From contig NZ_JACJON010000077.1 of the NCBI RefSeq assembly GCF_014695585.1, positions 113,458 to 177,457 of the forward strand: a DNA stretch of 64,000 nt. The letters are read 5' to 3'. The first letter of the stretch is position 1; each line of letters begins with the position of its first letter. Of the stretch, positions 63,921 to 64,000 are shown piece by piece. The notes under the pieces were generated by a model. That model saw only the letters and a list, made by a program, of their open reading frames with translations, was not told the origin of the DNA and made no database searches. This stretch comes from Microcoleus sp. FACHB-831. GTDB taxonomy: Bacteria; Cyanobacteriota; Cyanobacteriia; Cyanobacteriales; FACHB-T130. The position numbers and the translations under genes were made by a program.

Positions 63921-63945
63921 TTAGCATTGAGTCAGCGAATTTGGG

Positions 63946-64000
63946 ATGAAAGCATATTCGATTGATTTACGGAAAAAAATTATTGAGGTTCACGAAAGGG
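63946..64000 (+). mobile_element. Start of an IS630-type transposase gene (cut by window end)
   Basis: An ATG at 63946 opens a frame reading MKAYSIDLRKKIIEVHER, the typical N-terminus of IS630-family transposases that leads into a helix-turn-helix domain. Only 18 codons are visible. It appears inserted in, or abutting, the ISL3 remnant. Confidence 0.75.

Overview
The window looks like a cyanobacterial chromosome. The palindrome GCGATCGC (HIP1) is scattered throughout. The left part carries typical cyanobacterial genes: crtE followed by a DUF212 gene, Ycf54 of the chlorophyll Mg-protoporphyrin ester cyclase, citramalate synthase, a Gly-rich RRM protein and pentapeptide-repeat proteins. The many short dispersed repeats suggest a filamentous or mat-type strain; the genus cannot be read from the sequence. 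No rRNA, tRNA or CRISPR array was recognised.

Left region (1-28418) holds mostly housekeeping or conserved genes. In order: folD (5' end cut by the window), crtE and a PAP2-like membrane protein; a secreted two-repeat protein, ycf54 and pdxJ; a Uma2 nuclease-like protein; a pentapeptide solenoid with an embedded SMI1/KNR4 domain, head to head with an LRV solenoid; an ABC1/UbiB kinase-like protein, mannose-1-phosphate guanylyltransferase, an LCP (LytR-CpsA-Psr) protein, an SGNH hydrolase and an RNA-binding protein; a calpain-like protease with PPC and duplicated beta-sandwich domains, a small unknown protein and an HlyD adaptor; a 2Fe-2S ferredoxin, citramalate synthase, an orphan bacterial Hen1, a periplasmic penicillin-acylase-type Ntn hydrolase and an MFS exporter.

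Right region (28896-63341) is a nine-gene, one-direction nonribosomal peptide cluster, divergent from the MFS gene and closed by a strong terminator. Read collinearly it is: FAAL-ACP / C-A(Ala-like code)-PCP / Cy-A(Cys)-PCP; C-A(unassigned, acidic pocket)-PCP-E; C-A(beta-Ala)-PCP; a PanP-type aspartate 1-decarboxylase that would make the beta-alanine; a free-standing C protein and a free-standing SyrP-like Fe/2OG hydroxylase; degenerate C-A(Asp-like)-PCP; C-A(Gly)-PCP-C-hydroxylase; degenerate C-A(Asp-like)-PCP-TE. The predicted product is an acylated peptide of the form acyl-Ala-thiazoline-(D-X)-betaAla-betaOHAsp-Gly-betaOHAsp. Two beta-hydroxyaspartates are iron ligands, so a lipopeptide siderophore is the best reading. 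The neighbouring MFS exporter, and possibly the PvdQ-like acylase, could export and trim it. No receptor, TonB system, MbtH or phosphopantetheinyl transferase gene lies in the window.

A second layer of interest is repeat invasion. At least seven copies of a 26-34 bp palindrome (core GTAGAGACG...CGTCTCTAC) lie inside NRPS reading frames. All are in the same translation phase and encode VETx(Y/H)xxSL-like peptides at loops or linkers. Four other repeat types also sit in frame in the same genes. The right edge (63558-64000) is a graveyard: a thioester-reductase remnant, an ISL3-type transposase remnant and the start of an IS630-type transposase.
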